Positions 1 to 6,952 of a stretch of 35,835 bases of DNA are shown piece by piece. The notes below the pieces were generated by a model. The model searched no databases. It saw only the letters and a list, made by a program, of their open reading frames with translations, and was not told the origin of the DNA. A program made the translations under genes and the position numbers. Source of the stretch: Sphingomonas sp. 32-66-10 (GTDB lineage: Bacteria; Pseudomonadota; Alphaproteobacteria; Sphingomonadales; Sphingomonadaceae); the NCBI GenBank assembly GCA_002280565.1, contig NCEF01000022.1, positions 1 through 35,835 of the forward strand. The letters are read 5' to 3'. Each line of letters opens with the position of its first letter. The first letter of the stretch is position 1.

Positions 1-2
1 AG

Positions 3-107
3 ACCCGATACAGCACCACCGACCCATCGGCCGGCGAGTGCGGACAGATCCTTGAGACCCTCAAGGGACAACCGCCAAGCAACTGCAAATTACAGATCCG
101 AGCCTAA
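3..107 (+). CDS. 3' end of an unidentified protein (partial)
   Basis: An open frame enters from the left edge and runs 34 codons to a TAA, ending in ...QPPSNCKLQIRA. It contains two cysteines (in GECGQ and SNCKL), which would fit an exported protein, but the fragment is too short for any family call. Its stop overlaps by a few bases the stop of the convergent regulator gene, a compact tail-to-tail arrangement common in this window. It could also be a chance open frame, because the GC-rich sequence leaves other frames open here too. Confidence 0.35.
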   Translation, partial: TRYSTTDPSAGECGQILETLKGQPPSNCKLQIRA

Positions 108-673
108 AGCGAGCGTACCAACCGTGTGGCGCAGGCGATCCAGGGCGGGTCGGCAACCACCTGTTGCCGTGCGCCGGGGCCGAGGGGCAAGATGTTGAGC
201 CGCCCCCCTTCCCCCTCATGCGCGATCATGCGGCCGAACAGGAATCGGCCCGCCGGACGCGGGATCAGCACGTCGCGATTGAGCGCCTGACCGAACGCGC
301 CGGGGGCGAGGCGGCGGCACCAGATTTCATCGCCCGCACGATAATCGCCGATGCTTCCCGTCACCATGACCGCCACCAGATCGGCCTCGGCAACCGGCGG
401 CACGACGGTGGCGGGGCGGCGCAGCGCCTGAGCGCCGGCCGAATCGAGATTGGCTGCAACCGGAATGTCGGGCCGATCGGGCAGGCGGACCAGATCGGCC
501 GCATCGACGCCGAGCGCCGCCGCGATGCGGTTGAGCCAGATGACCGATACGGTGCGGGTGCCGGTTTCGAGCCGTCCGATCGTCTGAGCGGTGGTCGGCG
601 GGTCGCAGCGCTGCGCCACTTCTTCCAACGTCAGTCCCTTGGCGCGGCGGACTTCGCGGATCGCGGTGATCAA
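104..673 (-). CDS. XRE-family transcriptional regulator with S24-like C-terminal domain
   Basis: A 189-residue DNA-binding protein. Residues 1-65 form an XRE/Cro-type helix-turn-helix (AIREVRRAKGLTLEEVAQ, then TAQTIGRLETGTRTVSV and WLNRIAAALGV). Residues ~95-185 resemble the LexA/S24 peptidase-like beta domain (MVTGSIGDYRAGDEIWC, then RFLFGRMI). The usual GDSM serine motif and the later catalytic lysine are not obvious, so self-cleavage is doubtful. The start is TTG at 671-673, chosen because AGGAG lies six bases upstream and translation then opens exactly at the helix-turn-helix; the longer upstream frame has no family-like sequence. It is divergent from the DUF6456 gene across 93 bp, so it probably controls itself and that neighbour. 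This is inference; no target is known. Confidence 0.82.
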   Translation of the reverse strand: MITAIREVRRAKGLTLEEVAQRCDPPTTAQTIGRLETGTRTVSVIWLNRIAAALGVDAADLVRLPDRPDIPVAANLDSAGAQALRRPATVVPPVAEADLVAVMVTGSIGDYRAGDEIWCRRLAPGAFGQALNRDVLIPRPAGRFLFGRMIAHEGEGGRLNILPLGPGARQQVVADPPWIACATRLVRSL

Positions 674-694
674 TGGCGGCTCCTGATAACCGAT

Positions 695-702
695 ATGGTT
701 AA
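695..702 (-). promoter_or_regulatory. CtrA-type half-site (TTAACCAT on the minus strand)
   Basis: The minus strand reads TTAACCAT, identical to the half-site described for the cell-cycle regulator CtrA in Caulobacter. It lies between the divergent regulator and DUF6456 genes, about 22 bp upstream of the regulator start. An eight-base match is only suggestive, but the AT-rich motif stands out in a GC-rich intergenic gap, and CtrA controls GTA and motility genes in several alphaproteobacteria. Confidence 0.35.
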
Positions 703-766
703 ATCTCTTTCCTACAAGCGTGACGCCATGGCAAGTCCGATTCGCACATGAACAGAGGAGCAGCGG

Positions 767-1234
767 ATGCGGGAACTGGTCGAACGCACAATCGAGGATG
801 GCCATGTCGTGCGGAATGTCCCGGCCCGGCGCACGGGTCGGCGGGTCACGGTCAATGACGCCGAATCGCCACTCGCCTGGCTGCGGGCGCGTAATCTGGT
901 CGATGCCCGGCAGTTCGAGGCGGGCGAGCGGCTGCGCGACGACTATGAAATGGCGGCACTGGGGCCGCGCGTGACGATGCGCTGGGATGCGGCACCGGCG
1001 GCGCGGCGCGGGGGTGGGCCGAGCACGGGACTCGACCCGACCGAGGCGCAGATCGCGGCAAAGCGGCGGTTCGATGCGGCGATTGCCGCGGCGGGGCGCG
1101 GGCTGGCGGATATAGTGTGGCGGGTGATTTGCGCCGGGGAAAGCGTCCCGGCGGCGGAAAAGGCGCTGGCCTGGCCGGCCCGCGCCGGCCGGCTGGTCCT
1201 GACGCTCGCGCTCGACCGGCTGGCCGATCACTAA
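767..1234 (+). CDS. DUF6456 domain-containing protein
   Basis: 155 residues. Residues ~25-155 match my memory of the DUF6456 family, which is widespread in alphaproteobacteria: NDAESPLAWLRARN, FEAGERLRDDYE, LGPRVTMRWD, then a helical part with DIVWRVICAGES and a C-terminal LVLTLALDRLADH. The ATG is preceded by AGAGGAGCAGCGG, a good ribosome-binding site. The family is uncharacterised but looks DNA-associated, and I recall DUF6456-like regions in regulators of gene transfer agents (the GafA/GafZ group); that link is unverified here. It is divergent from the XRE regulator, and the GTA-like cluster starts 5 kb downstream. It is convergent with the next gene across 16 bp. Confidence 0.75.
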   Translation: MRELVERTIEDGHVVRNVPARRTGRRVTVNDAESPLAWLRARNLVDARQFEAGERLRDDYEMAALGPRVTMRWDAAPAARRGGGPSTGLDPTEAQIAAKRRFDAAIAAAGRGLADIVWRVICAGESVPAAEKALAWPARAGRLVLTLALDRLADH

Positions 1235-1250
1235 CGCCTGCCGTGAGTGG

Positions 1251-1721
1251 CTAATTCATCAGCAACAGCACATCGGTCGCATCGGCACCGCGATTGGCGA
1301 CGCGGGCGACGAGCGGGCCGCCGCCCGCAGCAATGCGGCAGGTGAGCAGCGCGCTGCCGCTATTGTCCGTGCAAAGCTGTCGCCCCGTCGCGTCGACGAT
1401 CGTCAGCGCGACCGGGGCAGCGCCGATGCGGCGGACCGCGATGGTCGCGGCGGTGTGAGAGCTCCGCGAAATCGGCAACGCCCAGGTCGCACCGGCGGGG
1501 ACCGTCTGGCGGATCGAACTAGGGCCGGAGCCGAGCACGCCGCGTTCGGCCTCAGCCTCGGCCTCGGCAACCTCGGCGAGCAGACGGGGGTCCCCTGCCG
1601 CCAGCGATCGGGCCTCGGCGCGCATCTCGCTTCCGCTGACCGGGCGTGGGCGATCTTCGCCACGAACCGGCAGCGCCGCCGGGGTCAATGCGATGGCAAG
1701 CAGGCGAAGGGCAGTACGCAT
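1251..1721 (-). CDS. small exported protein of unknown function
   Basis: 156 residues. Residues 1-20 look like a Sec signal peptide (MRTALRLLAIALTPAALPVRG, basic then hydrophobic). Next comes a charged helix rich in alternating Glu-Ala (AEVAEAEAEAERG, ~50-65), then a beta-rich C-terminal half (~72-156) with two cysteines (RQLCTDN and LLTCRIA) that may form a disulfide. The second half vaguely resembles bacterial pre-peptidase/beta-sandwich domains (QTVPAGATWALPI, LVARVANRG); this is a guess. It begins four bases after the stop of the 141-residue gene upstream, so the two are co-translated. No function is recognised. Confidence 0.65.
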   Translation of the reverse strand: MRTALRLLAIALTPAALPVRGEDRPRPVSGSEMRAEARSLAAGDPRLLAEVAEAEAEAERGVLGSGPSSIRQTVPAGATWALPISRSSHTAATIAVRRIGAAPVALTIVDATGRQLCTDNSGSALLTCRIAAGGGPLVARVANRGADATDVLLLMN

Positions 1722-1725
1722 CGGA

Positions 1726-2151
1726 TCAGGCCGCGCTGGCGGGGCGGGGGCCGGTCCAGACCGGCGCACCGACGCGGAAGCGGACTTGCGGCGCGGGGGT
1801 GGCCGACAGGCCGATGCCGTTGCCGCGATAGCCGACGACCCAGCTTTCCGCGGCGTAGCAACTGCCGCGCGCGGGGCGGGCATAGCCATATTGCACCGCG
1901 TCGATCTCGGCGAGCATCGCGGGGTCGCTGCGGGCGAGCAGACGCGCCTCGGCATAGAGTGCGGCGGCGGTGGTCGCACCGGGGGCGAAGACATTGCGGG
2001 GAAGGGCGGCAAGCAGCTTGGCAGCTTCGACCATCGCCAGCGGGTCCTGGGCCGCACGGGCATAGCTGGCGAGCTCGCCCGACAGCGCGATGGCGCGCGC
2101 GGCGTCGATGTCGGTGTCGGCGGGGTCGACGATGTGGACAATCTTGGTCAT
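1726..2151 (-). CDS. conserved hypothetical protein (141 aa)
   Basis: The protein starts MTKIVHIVDPADTDID and has no signal peptide or membrane segment. The first ~90 residues are alanine-rich helices (EAAKLLAALP, AALYAEARLLARSDPAMLAEIDAVQYG); the C-terminal part carries small polar and aromatic motifs (SWVVGYRGNGIGL) and one Cys. The start is well supported by AGGAGG five bases before the ATG. It sits between DUF2339 (41 bp upstream) and the exported protein (4 bp downstream), all on the minus strand, so it is probably the middle gene of a three-gene transcript. I do not recognise a family. Confidence 0.68.
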   Translation of the reverse strand: MTKIVHIVDPADTDIDAARAIALSGELASYARAAQDPLAMVEAAKLLAALPRNVFAPGATTAAALYAEARLLARSDPAMLAEIDAVQYGYARPARGSCYAAESWVVGYRGNGIGLSATPAPQVRFRVGAPVWTGPRPASAA

Positions 2152-2192
2152 CTGGGCCTCCTGTTAGTGTGAGGCCAGTGATGCCGCCGGGG

Positions 2193-4649
2193 TCAGGTGT
2201 TCGCCACTGACGCTTTCGGTCGCGCGGCGAGGAAGCGGCGATAGACCCAGCCGATCCCGATCAAAGCGATGCCGAGGCCAAGGAAGGAGAGGATGCGGAG
2301 CAAGCCGTCGAGCGCGGCTGCGTCGATCAGGAACACCTTGAGTGTCACAAAGGTCAGCAAGCCGAGTCCGGCGAGGCGCAGATCCCGGCTGCCCGAGCGG
2401 ATGCCCAGCGTCAAACCCGCGAGCGCGAGGAGGAGGAGCGCGATTGAATATCCGTAATTCTCTCCAGTTCCGATCGAGCCGGTGATGATGCCGCCATGCG
2501 CGGCCTGACGGACGGCGGCGAGAGTCGTGAGCAGGGCGGCGGCGATGGCGGCGCGGGTCGCGATCGGCTGCGGGAGGAAGCGATAGAGCCAGAAACCGGC
2601 CAGCGCGACGTGCAGCGCGAGCGGGAAGAGGCTGACCTGCTGCGCCACGAACAGCGGGTTGAGGACGATGAGGTCGAACCAGATCAGGCGGCCCAGCGCG
2701 AGGCCGAACAGCGGTAGCGCGATGGCGGGGAGGCGGCTGCGCAGCAGGAAGGCGGCGGCGAACAGGGCGTGGGTGATCGCAGCGCGCTCGATGAAGCCGA
2801 GACTTTCGAAACGGGCGTCGCTGGCGATGGCAAGCGGCAGCTTGGCCAGATGGTAGAGCAGCAGCAGCGCGACGGCGGTGCCGATGCCGAGCGCTGTGTT
2901 GCGCAGCCGACCGAACAGGCGGGCATCGGGGGCGAGCAGCGCGATGGTGGCGATCAGCGGGACGAGCGCGCGGAACGCATCGGCAAGGGGCGGAAGCAGC
3001 GGGGAGGTGACGCCTTCGCCGGACAGCGACTGGGCGAGCAGCAAGGCGTAGTCGAGGATCGGCGCGATCGCGGCGATCAGGACTGCGGCGATGCCGAGTG
3101 CGGGCAGCATCAGCAGCGCGCGGTCGCCGGTGTGCCGCGCCCACAGGCCGAGGCCGAGTGTCGCTATGCCAAAGATCGCCCCGATCCACTCGATCGCGAC
3201 AAGCTGGCCAACGGCGGTGGCGAACAGGATCGCCGCAGTGAGCGCGCCACCGATGAGGCCGGGATCGTGGCTGTCGGTTGCGGCGCGACGGCGCCAGCTG
3301 ACAACGAAGGCGAGCGCGGCGGCGAAGAGTTCGAGCGCTGCCCAGTGCCAGTCGGCGAGGCGCGATGGCTCAAGCACATTGGCGAGCAGGACCGGTCCGG
3401 CGATGCCGCCGAGCGCGATGATGGCCCAGCTGCGCGCGCGGTCGAGCAGGACGAGGCCGGGTACGGCGAAGACCAAGGCGAGGACCGGCGCGGCGATGAA
3501 GGTCGCGCCGTGGTCCGGGGCGACCAACGCGGCGGCGAGCAGCACGAGCGACAGGCCGAGCGCGGCGAGTGCGCCGGGCAAATGGCGTTCGTCGCGCCAG
3601 GCAAGGATCAGCGCGGCGCCGGCGAGGATGAGGTAGAAGCTCCAGGCGAACCCGTCGAAGGCGAGCGCGGGGGCGAAGATCAACAGCTGGATCAGGCCCG
3701 CGACGAGTGGGGCGGTGCGCAGCCAGGCGCTGGTGTACCCAGCCCGCGGGAGCGCGAGCGTGGCGGCAAGCGCGAGCGCGATCACGAACGCGGCCGGGCC
3801 AGTCAGTCGGGTTGGCTCCAGCGCGACGAGCAGGAAATTGACCCAGCCAAAGCCGACCAGCGTCGCGGCGAGCGCGAGCCAGCCCCAGCCGCGATGGATG
3901 GCGAGGCCGAACAATGCCGCAGTGAACAGGCCGAGGTAAACAAGCAGCGGACCGATTCCGGCGGCATCGTAGCCTGCAACAAGCGGTGCGATGAAACCTC
4001 CGGCCAGCGCCAGCACGGCGGTCGGCGGGCCGTGGCGCAGTGCCAGGAACAGGCCCAGCGCGGTGACGCCGATCATCAGGATAAAGGCTGGGAGCGGGCC
4101 AATCAGGTTATAGAGCGCGGCGGCAATGTAGAGTGTCGCATAGCTGCTGGCGATGCCGGCGCCGGCGAGCGCCTGGGCGATACGGTGGTCTTCGGCGAGC
4201 GCGGGGATGCGGCGGGCGGCTTCGCTCGCGCCGACTAGAATTACGGCGAAGAGCGCGGCGAGGATGGTGCGCACCGCGGGGGTGAGCAGGCCGATTTCCA
4301 CTGCATAGCGGACAAGGAAGAAGCCCGCGACGACCAGCGCGACCGCGCCGATCCACACGGGCAGGCGTGCGCCGATGAGCGATTCAAGGCTGGGGCGGTC
4401 GGCCTCTGGTTCGGGATCGAGTTCTGGCGGTGGTGGCGGGGCTTCGGCGCGCTGGACCGGCGGGGTGATGGCGGCGGGAGCGGGACGTGGTGGCGGTGGC
4501 GCGGGCTCCGCCGCGCGTGTCGGCTGGGACTGAGCGCGGGGAGCGCTTTCGAGCCACTCGATCCGCCGGGTCAGGGCGCGCAGCCGCTGGCCCTGCGCCA
4601 TTGCGACGATGCCGAGCGCCACCACGGCGAGGAACAAGATGCCGTCCAT
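2193..4649 (-). CDS. DUF2339 family polytopic membrane protein
   Basis: 818 residues. After an N-terminal membrane anchor (FLAVVALGIVAMAQG) come a short coiled segment (QRLRALTRRIEWLES) and a ~60-residue Pro/Ala/Glu-rich cytoplasmic linker. The DUF2339 signature follows (LESLIGARLPVWIGAVALVVAGFFLVRY, ~90-120), then roughly twenty further hydrophobic helices to the C terminus (FVTLKVFLIDAAAL..., RRFLAARPKAS). DUF2339 proteins are very large inner-membrane proteins of unknown function. The ATG at 4649 is preferred over a TTG 57 bases upstream because the membrane anchor begins there, although neither has a strong Shine-Dalgarno. It is divergent from dapF. Confidence 0.85.
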   Translation of the reverse strand: MDGILFLAVVALGIVAMAQGQRLRALTRRIEWLESAPRAQSQPTRAAEPAPPPPRPAPAAITPPVQRAEAPPPPPELDPEPEADRPSLESLIGARLPVWIGAVALVVAGFFLVRYAVEIGLLTPAVRTILAALFAVILVGASEAARRIPALAEDHRIAQALAGAGIASSYATLYIAAALYNLIGPLPAFILMIGVTALGLFLALRHGPPTAVLALAGGFIAPLVAGYDAAGIGPLLVYLGLFTAALFGLAIHRGWGWLALAATLVGFGWVNFLLVALEPTRLTGPAAFVIALALAATLALPRAGYTSAWLRTAPLVAGLIQLLIFAPALAFDGFAWSFYLILAGAALILAWRDERHLPGALAALGLSLVLLAAALVAPDHGATFIAAPVLALVFAVPGLVLLDRARSWAIIALGGIAGPVLLANVLEPSRLADWHWAALELFAAALAFVVSWRRRAATDSHDPGLIGGALTAAILFATAVGQLVAIEWIGAIFGIATLGLGLWARHTGDRALLMLPALGIAAVLIAAIAPILDYALLLAQSLSGEGVTSPLLPPLADAFRALVPLIATIALLAPDARLFGRLRNTALGIGTAVALLLLYHLAKLPLAIASDARFESLGFIERAAITHALFAAAFLLRSRLPAIALPLFGLALGRLIWFDLIVLNPLFVAQQVSLFPLALHVALAGFWLYRFLPQPIATRAAIAAALLTTLAAVRQAAHGGIITGSIGTGENYGYSIALLLLALAGLTLGIRSGSRDLRLAGLGLLTFVTLKVFLIDAAALDGLLRILSFLGLGIALIGIGWVYRRFLAARPKASVANT

Positions 4650-4753
4650 CGCGGATCTTGTGACAGCTTGGCCGCAGTCGCGCCAGAGCGGCTTTGCCGT
4701 GCGCAAGCCGAACTGCGGTTGCGCCCGGATGGGGGTGGCGTAGAAGTTGGCGT

Positions 4754-5692
4754 ATGGAATTGAGCTTCACGAAATGTCACGGGTCGGGGAACGACTTCAT
4801 ACTGCTGAATGCCAGCGAGATTGATCTCGACGATGCAAGCTGGGGACGGATTGCGCGGGCGTTGAGTGACCGTGACGGTCCGGTGGGGGCGGATGGGATT
4901 CTGCTTCTGACTCAAGGTGATCGTTCATCCGATTTCGGGTTCCGGGTGGTCAACGCGGATGGTTCGGAACCCGAGACCTGTCTGAACGGGTTGCGGTGTG
5001 TTGCGCGTGCGGGGTTTGAGGTACTTGGGCTGGATGCGGCGCGGGTGCGGTTGAAGACGAGCGGGGCGCAGGTGGCGCGGGAGGCCGAGTTGGCGCCCGG
5101 CGTTTATACGGTGCGGGAGACGGTGGGGCCGGTCGCGACCGATCCGGCGGCGGTTGGCATTCGCGTCGCGGCGCCGGTGATCGACGCGGTGGTGCCGGGG
5201 TTGCCGAGCGACCGCGCATTTACCGCGCTCGCCATGCCCAATCCGCATCTGATCGCGTTCGTCGAGCGGGTCGATGTCGAGGAGCTGGTCGCGCTGGGCC
5301 AGTGGTGCGAGGCGGGGCCGGAGCTGCTGGTCGATCGCGCCAATGTGAGCTTTGTCGAGGTTCGGGGCTGCGACCTGTTCGTGCAGACATTCGAGCGCGG
5401 GGTCGGGCTGACCCATGCGTGCGGGAGCGCGATGGCGGCGTCGGCACATGCCGCGGGGCTGACCGGTCGGCTGCCGTTCGCGGAATGGCTGACGGTGTTC
5501 AACCCCGGCGGTCGGGTGCGCGCGCGCGCCGAAGGACCGGCGGGCGACGACGCGGTGACGATCGCGGGCAATGCGACGTTCGAATGGGACGGGGTGATCG
5601 AGATCGACCCAGCGACCGGCGCGGCTGGCCCGGTGCGCGTCGTGCGGCGGCGGGAGGATGAGGTTGCCGCTTGGGAAGCCGCGCGGGGTTAG
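4754..5692 (+). CDS. dapF: diaminopimelate epimerase
   Basis: 312 residues. It interconverts LL- and meso-diaminopimelate in the lysine/peptidoglycan pathway in the cytoplasm. The fold signature starts at residue 7 (KCHGSGNDF). The two catalytic cysteines are Cys76 (ETCLNGLRC) and Cys223 (THACGSAM), flanked by the expected binding residues: Asn13, Asn67 (NADGSE), Asn78, Asn163 (PNPH), Asn197 and Glu214-Arg215. Two positions differ from the textbook enzyme: the Gly after Cys76 is Leu77, and the CGTG loop reads CGSA. It is also ~35 residues longer than typical DapF, with a charged C-terminal tail (VRRREDEVAAWEAARG). The start was chosen at the conserved MELSFTKCHG. It could be a divergent paralogue with another substrate, but the active site is largely intact. 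Confidence 0.85.
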   Translation: MELSFTKCHGSGNDFILLNASEIDLDDASWGRIARALSDRDGPVGADGILLLTQGDRSSDFGFRVVNADGSEPETCLNGLRCVARAGFEVLGLDAARVRLKTSGAQVAREAELAPGVYTVRETVGPVATDPAAVGIRVAAPVIDAVVPGLPSDRAFTALAMPNPHLIAFVERVDVEELVALGQWCEAGPELLVDRANVSFVEVRGCDLFVQTFERGVGLTHACGSAMAASAHAAGLTGRLPFAEWLTVFNPGGRVRARAEGPAGDDAVTIAGNATFEWDGVIEIDPATGAAGPVRVVRRREDEVAAWEAARG

Positions 5693-6099
5693 CGATCGCC
5701 GCCGCCCTGGTCCTTCGACTTCGCGAGTTCCTTCGCCGTCTGCGGCGGCTCGCCGTCGATCTTGACCAGCGAGTCGAGGCGGCATTCGCCGTCCCTTGGC
5801 ACGATGATGCTGGCATTCCGGTCGATGCCGCCGATTGCCGGTGACGGCTTGAAGGCGATCCGCGCGGCCCAGGGCAGCCCCTGGCAGGGGGCGAAGAAGG
5901 TGCCGCGATACCATTGCCGACCGGCGCGCAGATAAATGATCATGTCGCCATCCGCACGGTAATCGCGGACCGATGACGGGAAGGGGATCCGCGCTTCCTT
6001 TGCACGCGGCGGCGCGGCGTCCTGTGCGGTGGCGGGCAGGGCGGTGGCGAGCAGCGCGAGCGGGGCGAGCAACGCGGCGGGGGCGAGTCGATGGGTCAT
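5689..6099 (-). CDS. small exported protein of unknown function
   Basis: 136 residues with a clear signal peptide (MTHRLAPAALLAPLALLATALPATAQ, cleavage near residue 25). The mature part is ~110 residues with DMIIYLRAGRQWYRGTF, two cysteines (PCQGLP and GECRLD) and a Lys/Asp-rich tail (ELAKSKDQGGGD). The disulfide-capable, beta-rich composition suggests a small periplasmic protein; I do not recognise the family. Its stop overlaps the dapF stop by four bases (convergent). The LexA-type box at 6147-6161 lies 48 bp upstream of its start, so it could be the regulated gene instead of, or together with, the GTA block. Confidence 0.7.
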   Translation of the reverse strand: MTHRLAPAALLAPLALLATALPATAQDAAPPRAKEARIPFPSSVRDYRADGDMIIYLRAGRQWYRGTFFAPCQGLPWAARIAFKPSPAIGGIDRNASIIVPRDGECRLDSLVKIDGEPPQTAKELAKSKDQGGGDR

Positions 6100-6146
6100 G
6101 CTGGCAGCATGGCACAGGCGCGATGAACCCGCGATGGATGAATTAC

Positions 6147-6161
6147 GAACCAAATAGGAAC
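6147..6161. promoter_or_regulatory. LexA (SOS) box, alphaproteobacterial type
   Basis: GAACCAAATAGGAAC is an exact GAAC-N7-GAAC direct repeat (GTTC-N7-GTTC on the other strand), the LexA operator described for alphaproteobacteria. It ends seven bases before the TTGACA -35 element of the promoter facing the GTA-like genes. A second, imperfect copy (GTAC-N7-GAAC, 6191-6205) covers the -10 region. It lies in an AT-rich gap between divergent genes, so either direction could be controlled. Confidence 0.6.
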
Positions 6162-6168
6162 AAAAAGC

Positions 6169-6197
6169 TTGACATCGTCACGCTCATTAGGTACATA
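6169..6197 (+). promoter_or_regulatory. sigma-70-type promoter of the GTA-like operon
   Basis: A perfect TTGACA -35 (6169-6174) is followed after 17 bp by TACATA (6192-6197), an acceptable -10. Transcription would begin near 6204 and give a ~128-nt leader before the first gene. The surrounding 60 bp are markedly AT-rich compared with the window. The position fits a promoter for the small terminase candidate and the genes behind it. Confidence 0.55.
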
Positions 6198-6274
6198 ACA
6201 GGAACGCTGAAGAATTGCGAGTCGCGGCGCTCGGGCCGCTGAGCGCGACCTTCGGCAGAATTGGAAATCGAGTG

Positions 6275-6312
6275 AAATCAGGCCGGGGCGGTAACGCCTG
6301 TCGGCCCGATTT
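6275..6312 (+). other. structured 5' leader hairpin with GNRA tetraloop
   Basis: Reading outward to inward, AAATC (6275-6279) pairs with GATTT (6308-6312). After an A/C mismatch, GGCCG (6281-6285) pairs with CGGCC (6302-6306). After a small internal loop, GGCG (6287-6290) pairs with CGCC (6295-6298) around a GTAA tetraloop. That is 14 base pairs in the untranslated leader, ending about 20 bases before the start codon. There is no T-run, so it is not an intrinsic terminator. Confidence 0.5.
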
Positions 6313-6331
6313 GCGTTGGGGAGAGGCGAGA

Positions 6332-6952
6332 ATGCCGAAGGGATGCCGCATCAGTCTCGATGGACAGCGGGTAGCGACCGGCAACCGTGCGCGTGCCCGC
6401 TGGAGCAGGGCGATGCGAGTCGCGTTCCTCGACCACCTCGCTGCCACATGCCACGTCGCCCAATCGGCTGCCGTTGCGAATGTGGATGTGCATACCGTCT
6501 ATGCGCACCGGCGCCGCGACGCCCGTTTCGCCGAGCAGTGGGAAGCGGCACTGGTGCTTGGCTATCAGATGGTCGAGACGCTGTTGCTCGGCCATGTGCT
6601 CGCGGGCAATCGTGCCAGCGATCACGTCGATACCCACCAGTGCGAACAGCCGCTGATCGATTTCGACGCGGCGATGCGCTTGCTTGCGGCCCATCGCAAG
6701 CCGGGCGGGAAGCCGCGAAAGGGCGGTCCCCCACTGCAATTTGCCGACCCTGACGAGACCGACGCCGTGCTGCTCAAGCGACTGAAGGCGATCGAGATGC
6801 GGCGCGCGCGCGAGGCGCAATGGGCCGCGCAGGTTGAAGCAGGCAAGGCCGGGTTACTGACGCAGGATGCGGGCGTGGGCGATCCGGTACCGGCACGCGA
6901 TGCGGTGATCGATCACGCCCCGCTGGCGGAGGCTGCGCGCGATGGCGAGTGA
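6332..6952 (+). CDS. GTA/phage small terminase-like DNA-packaging protein
   Basis: 206 residues, no signal peptide. Residues ~25-75 form a helix-turn-helix-like region (RVAFLDHLAATCHVAQSA, then NVDVHTVYAHRRRDARFAEQWEAAL), like homeodomain-type small terminases that recognise DNA for packaging. The C-terminal half is charged and helical (DAVLLKRLKAIEMRRAREAQ). The ATG at 6332 is chosen for its GGGAGAGGCGAG ribosome-binding region; the longer frame from 6215 lies in the leader. The gene overlaps the large terminase by 11 bp and is in the position of RcGTA g1. The assignment rests on the helix-turn-helix pattern and synteny, not on a strong motif. Confidence 0.65.
   Translation: MPKGCRISLDGQRVATGNRARARWSRAMRVAFLDHLAATCHVAQSAAVANVDVHTVYAHRRRDARFAEQWEAALVLGYQMVETLLLGHVLAGNRASDHVDTHQCEQPLIDFDAAMRLLAAHRKPGGKPRKGGPPLQFADPDETDAVLLKRLKAIEMRRAREAQWAAQVEAGKAGLLTQDAGVGDPVPARDAVIDHAPLAEAARDGE

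Noticed and set aside
2769-4238. 489-residue plus-strand frame opposite the DUF2339 gene
   Set aside because: Gln/Asp/Gly/Arg-rich composition with no motif is the typical antisense image of a hydrophobic GC-rich gene.
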